Part shown: in pieces, positions 61,828-64,000 of the stretch
Layout of the letters: the number at the start of each line of letters is the position of its first letter
Numbering within the stretch: the stretch's first letter is position 1
Notes under the pieces: generated by a model
Told to the model about the DNA's origin: nothing
Seen by the model: only the letters and a program-made list of their open reading frames with translations
Database searches by the model: none
Source: JAAYCU01 sp964401335
GTDB taxonomy: Bacteria; Planctomycetota; Phycisphaerae; UBA1845; PWPN01
Direction of reading: 5' to 3'
Assembly (NCBI GenBank): GCA_964401335.1
Contig: CAYNYK010000003.1
Location: 1 to 64,000, forward strand
Length of the DNA stretch: 64,000 nucleotides
Position numbers and translations under genes: made by a program

Positions 61828-63336
61828 TTACTGGGAAACCGGGTGACGATCCGCGAGGGACAAACCTGTCGGCGTGGTGGTAGCGGCCAGTTCGCCGGCG
61901 ATCTTCTCCCAGAATTCGATTTTATCACGGGCGACGGTGGATACCCGACGGCCATTGAGAAAAATCGTGGGAGGCTGCTCCACGCTCAGTCGGTGGCCCA
62001 GCTCGATATCTTCCCGCACGCGATCCCGAGCCGCCTGGCCGGCCCTGTCCTTGTTGAATTGGGCGGTGTCCAAACCCAATAGCGTGGCCACGGTGGAGTA
62101 AACGAAGTCATCAAGCTCACCGGCCCGGCCGAAAATCTCGTTACGCATACGGGTGAACATCTCCTCGCCTCCTTGCAGGCGGGCGGCTTCCGCCGCGTAC
62201 GCGGCCGCGCAGGTTTCTGGCGACAAACTGACTTCCACATAAGAGTTGTATTTCTTGCAGAGCGGATAATGCTTGAACACCACGCGAATCCCTTGGCCAA
62301 ACAAAGGCTCGACTTGTTCGGTCAATACCGCCTCCAAACGTCGGCAGGCCACGCAGGTCATATCACTGAAAACCAATAACTCGGCGGTTCCCCCGTTCGC
62401 CGGATCATCTCGAGGGGGTGCGATTTCCTGCTTTTGTTGCTGCCAGTATAGAGCGGTCAGAACCTCGGGCTTTTGGACAATGTCTTCCAACATGTTTTTA
62501 TATGCGGCGGCCTGGACGGGCTGTTTATAGCCGATGACCGAGGTCAGGCAGACGGCCCAGGTCACAAAGGCCAGAATAAACGTGATCGCCGCCATGCGCA
62601 ATGAGGGGTGTGCCGCCGCCACGATCAAGCCCGGCGAGGCATCACGAAGGGTGGAATGCGCGGGGGCCGTCGCCTTTTGTCGGCGAGGCCAAAGCAGCAA
62701 CATGAGTATGAGCAGAGTAAAGTTGATGCCGTGGATCAGGAGGCAACTCGGACACCAGGCCTTGATCACGCGGGCCATCAATAGAATGAAAGCAACGGAG
62801 CCGAGGCAGCTTACGATCACCAGCCCCAGCGGAAGCAGGTGCCAGTAGCGCCCGGCGTAATTACGGCCGACCCACTCCCAGAAACCAGGCGGTCAGAAAC
62901 GTGAAATATAAGACCCCGAAAGAGGAAACCGGGATTCCGAAATAGCTGGTCGAGGACATGGCCAGGGCTTCCGATTTCCAACTGGAGTTTTGCAAAGTCG
63001 TCCTAAAACCGCCTCCTTGGGGGTGTTGACCCCCGCTGACGGGGGTAAAAACGAGGGTCAGGATATTTACCGAGGGCATTTTGCAAAACTCCAGTTCCAA
63101 GACGAACCCATCAGCCCCGATGGTACTTCTTTTTCCGGTCTGGGTGGTAATACCGCCCAGCGGCTATTGATCACCTTATCGCAATTCGCCTCGGACCCAC
63201 TGCACAGAGCATGGAGTAGTCCGCTGCCGGCCTTGCCGGTCACTTGCCGCATGGTGAGTTGGGCGCAAAAATAACCCCCCGATGCCGATAGCATCAGGCC
63301 GAAAACCACGCCTGACTGAGACCATCTTTTCATCAT
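61828..63336 (-). pseudogene. VKOR-DsbA fusion protein gene, interrupted
   Basis: Three minus-strand frames make up one vitamin-K-epoxide-reductase/thioredoxin fusion, an oxidant for disulfide formation in exported proteins. Piece 1 (63336-63097) has MMKRWSQSG to CSGSEANCDKVINSRWAVLPP, with the VKOR loop cysteines. Piece 2 (from 62980) has SYFGIPVSSFGVLYFTFLTAWFLG. Piece 3 (to 61828) has WCPSCLLIHGINF, a membrane helix, then a DsbA-like domain with CVAC in FSDMTCVACRRLE. A 115-bp insertion plus 4-bp target duplication splits pieces 1 and 2; excising 119 bases rejoins them exactly as SSWKSEAL. A one-base shift near 62862-62880 separates pieces 2 and 3. GGGAG precedes the start. Confidence 0.88.
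62981..63095. mobile_element. MITE-like insertion with 16-bp inverted ends
   Basis: Perfect terminal inverted repeats ACTGGAGTTTTGCAAA (62981-62996) and TTTGCAAAACTCCAGT (63080-63095) flank 83 bases without a gene, including an ACCCCCG/CGGGGGT hairpin. TCCA occurs on both sides (62977-62980, 63096-63099), a likely 4-bp target duplication. It is too short to encode a transposase, so it would need one in trans. Confidence 0.88.
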
Positions 63337-63724
63337 CGGACTCCCATAAAAAATGACACCCGTGTGCGTTGTTGATCACGGGTGACTGTGGCCTTCCCTG
63401 GCGTCGTTTACAGGTACCGCCTAAGCGGCAATTCTCCGCTCCCGAAGCAGTTCTTTCATATACGTTTTTTCCTTCCAGATCTAGACCGCCTCGGCCGGCC
63501 ATGGTATGTGAAAAAAGGCCTGGGCGGATTTTGATGCATTGAGAAGGTTACATCTATGTTGCATTTTTGACACAAAAAACAGGCAGACCTTCGTTTTGCC
63601 CGAGCGGAACCCAAGTGTGCCCACGCCTGTATCCTCGGCTTATCCCGATAAGCTGGGATTATGGATTTTTTGTCCGCACACCGGACGGTTGTCAAACCGT
63701 TGCTCCCTTGTCACAATACCGGCC
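63337..63724. other. Divergent intergenic region
   Basis: About 390 bases lie between the VKOR-DsbA pseudogene (minus) and the DUF418-like gene (plus). Short minus-strand frames (for example 63176-63502) are shadows or lack support. TTGACA occurs near 63567 without a matching -10 box. Confidence 0.35.
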
Positions 63725-64000
63725 ATGAATACCGAAACGGAAACGATATCCAGCGTGCCCGCGGCCGCTCCGGTCGCGGAAACCAAGCGCATCAGCCTGC
63801 TCGATGCCTTGCGCGGCCTGTCCATCCTCGGTATCGCCGTGGTCAACGTGCAGTTTTTCGCCTGTTCTTATTTGCGGTTACCCGACTGGCGATGGGGCGA
63901 GGTGTCGTTGTCCGAGGCGATCGTGCGAGCATCCATAACCTTCTTCGCCGAACACCACTTTTTCTCGATTTTCGCCATGCTCTTCGGAATGGGTCTGGCG
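63725..64000 (+). CDS. DUF418/YeiB-like membrane protein, 5' part
   Basis: The window ends inside this gene; 92 codons are present. It starts MNTETETISS at ATG 63725 with no strong ribosome binding site. After a ~20-residue Ala/Thr/Glu-rich lead comes KRISLLDALRGLSILGIAVVNVQFF, the opening helix of the DUF418 (YeiB-like) membrane family, then FFAEHHFFSIFAMLFGMGLA, matching the family's second helix region. Members are multi-helix inner-membrane proteins, possibly acyltransferase-related. The downstream part is needed to confirm the length. Confidence 0.8.
   Translation, partial: MNTETETISSVPAAAPVAETKRISLLDALRGLSILGIAVVNVQFFACSYLRLPDWRWGEVSLSEAIVRASITFFAEHHFFSIFAMLFGMGLA

Overview
The window is GC-rich bacterial DNA that looks like Planctomycetota, most likely a Phycisphaerae-type lineage. 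This is inferred from the gene repertoire, not from a marker phylogeny. The pointers are many secreted sulfatases, a pseudopilin-like protein with an HA-FTLIEV processing site, a PEP-CTERM protein, long secreted proteins without recognisable domains, and a CvpA-like membrane domain fused to a large extracytoplasmic region. Shine-Dalgarno motifs of the GGAG type are common but not universal.

Layout. 1-7100: hisF, a PilT-type ATPase, a GspE/PilB-like protein with degraded nucleotide-binding motifs, a CvpA-like membrane protein and a membrane-anchored FKBP isomerase, all on the plus strand. 7200-8650: a DUF433/DUF5615 toxin-antitoxin pair whose toxin is frameshifted, then a metallo-beta-lactamase-fold hydrolase. 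8850-14910: alkaline phosphatase, sulfatase, FabI, a compact encapsulated-ferritin/encapsulin operon with its own promoter and terminator, and the RNase P RNA gene. 14984-18745: a 1253-residue secreted protein of unknown function. 19260-35974: a polysaccharide-degradation region (sulfatase, six-hairpin glycosidase-like protein, beta-helix protein, a large NPCBM-bearing glycosidase-like protein, a sodium:solute symporter and a GH38 alpha-mannosidase), interrupted by a type II restriction-modification island at 23059-24800. 36100-39220: rpsO, pnp and a cold-shock protein. 39490-43420: an NtrC-like activator with a degenerate receiver and a secreted/pseudopilin cluster. 43949-51494: a complete two-component system plus MacA/MacB/TolC-type efflux operon. 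51668-54574: a protein with two complete sulfatase domains. 55067-59750: a UVR-motif protein, redox-fold proteins, a lipoprotein and a SAM methyltransferase, interspersed with a structured repeat family. 60348-64000: a PEP-CTERM protein, an array of short hairpins, a VKOR-DsbA fusion gene broken by a small inverted-repeat insertion, and the start of a DUF418-like membrane protein.

How genes work together. The sulfatases, glycosidases, phosphatase and symporter fit growth on sulfated, mannose- or galactose-containing polysaccharides. The EncFtn-encapsulin pair would form an iron-storing protein nanocompartment. The response regulator and kinase sit directly upstream of, and probably control, the tripartite efflux pump.

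The most unusual signals are non-coding: (i) a ~150-bp repeat family with terminal inverted repeats and compensating base changes, one copy tandemly duplicated; (ii) a cluster of hairpins with unrelated stems but the same AGGA/TCCT loop; (iii) a 115-bp MITE-like insertion with a 4-bp target duplication in the VKOR gene; (iv) an RNase P RNA whose P3 arm is enlarged by a dispersed-repeat-like segment. No tRNA, rRNA or CRISPR array was seen.
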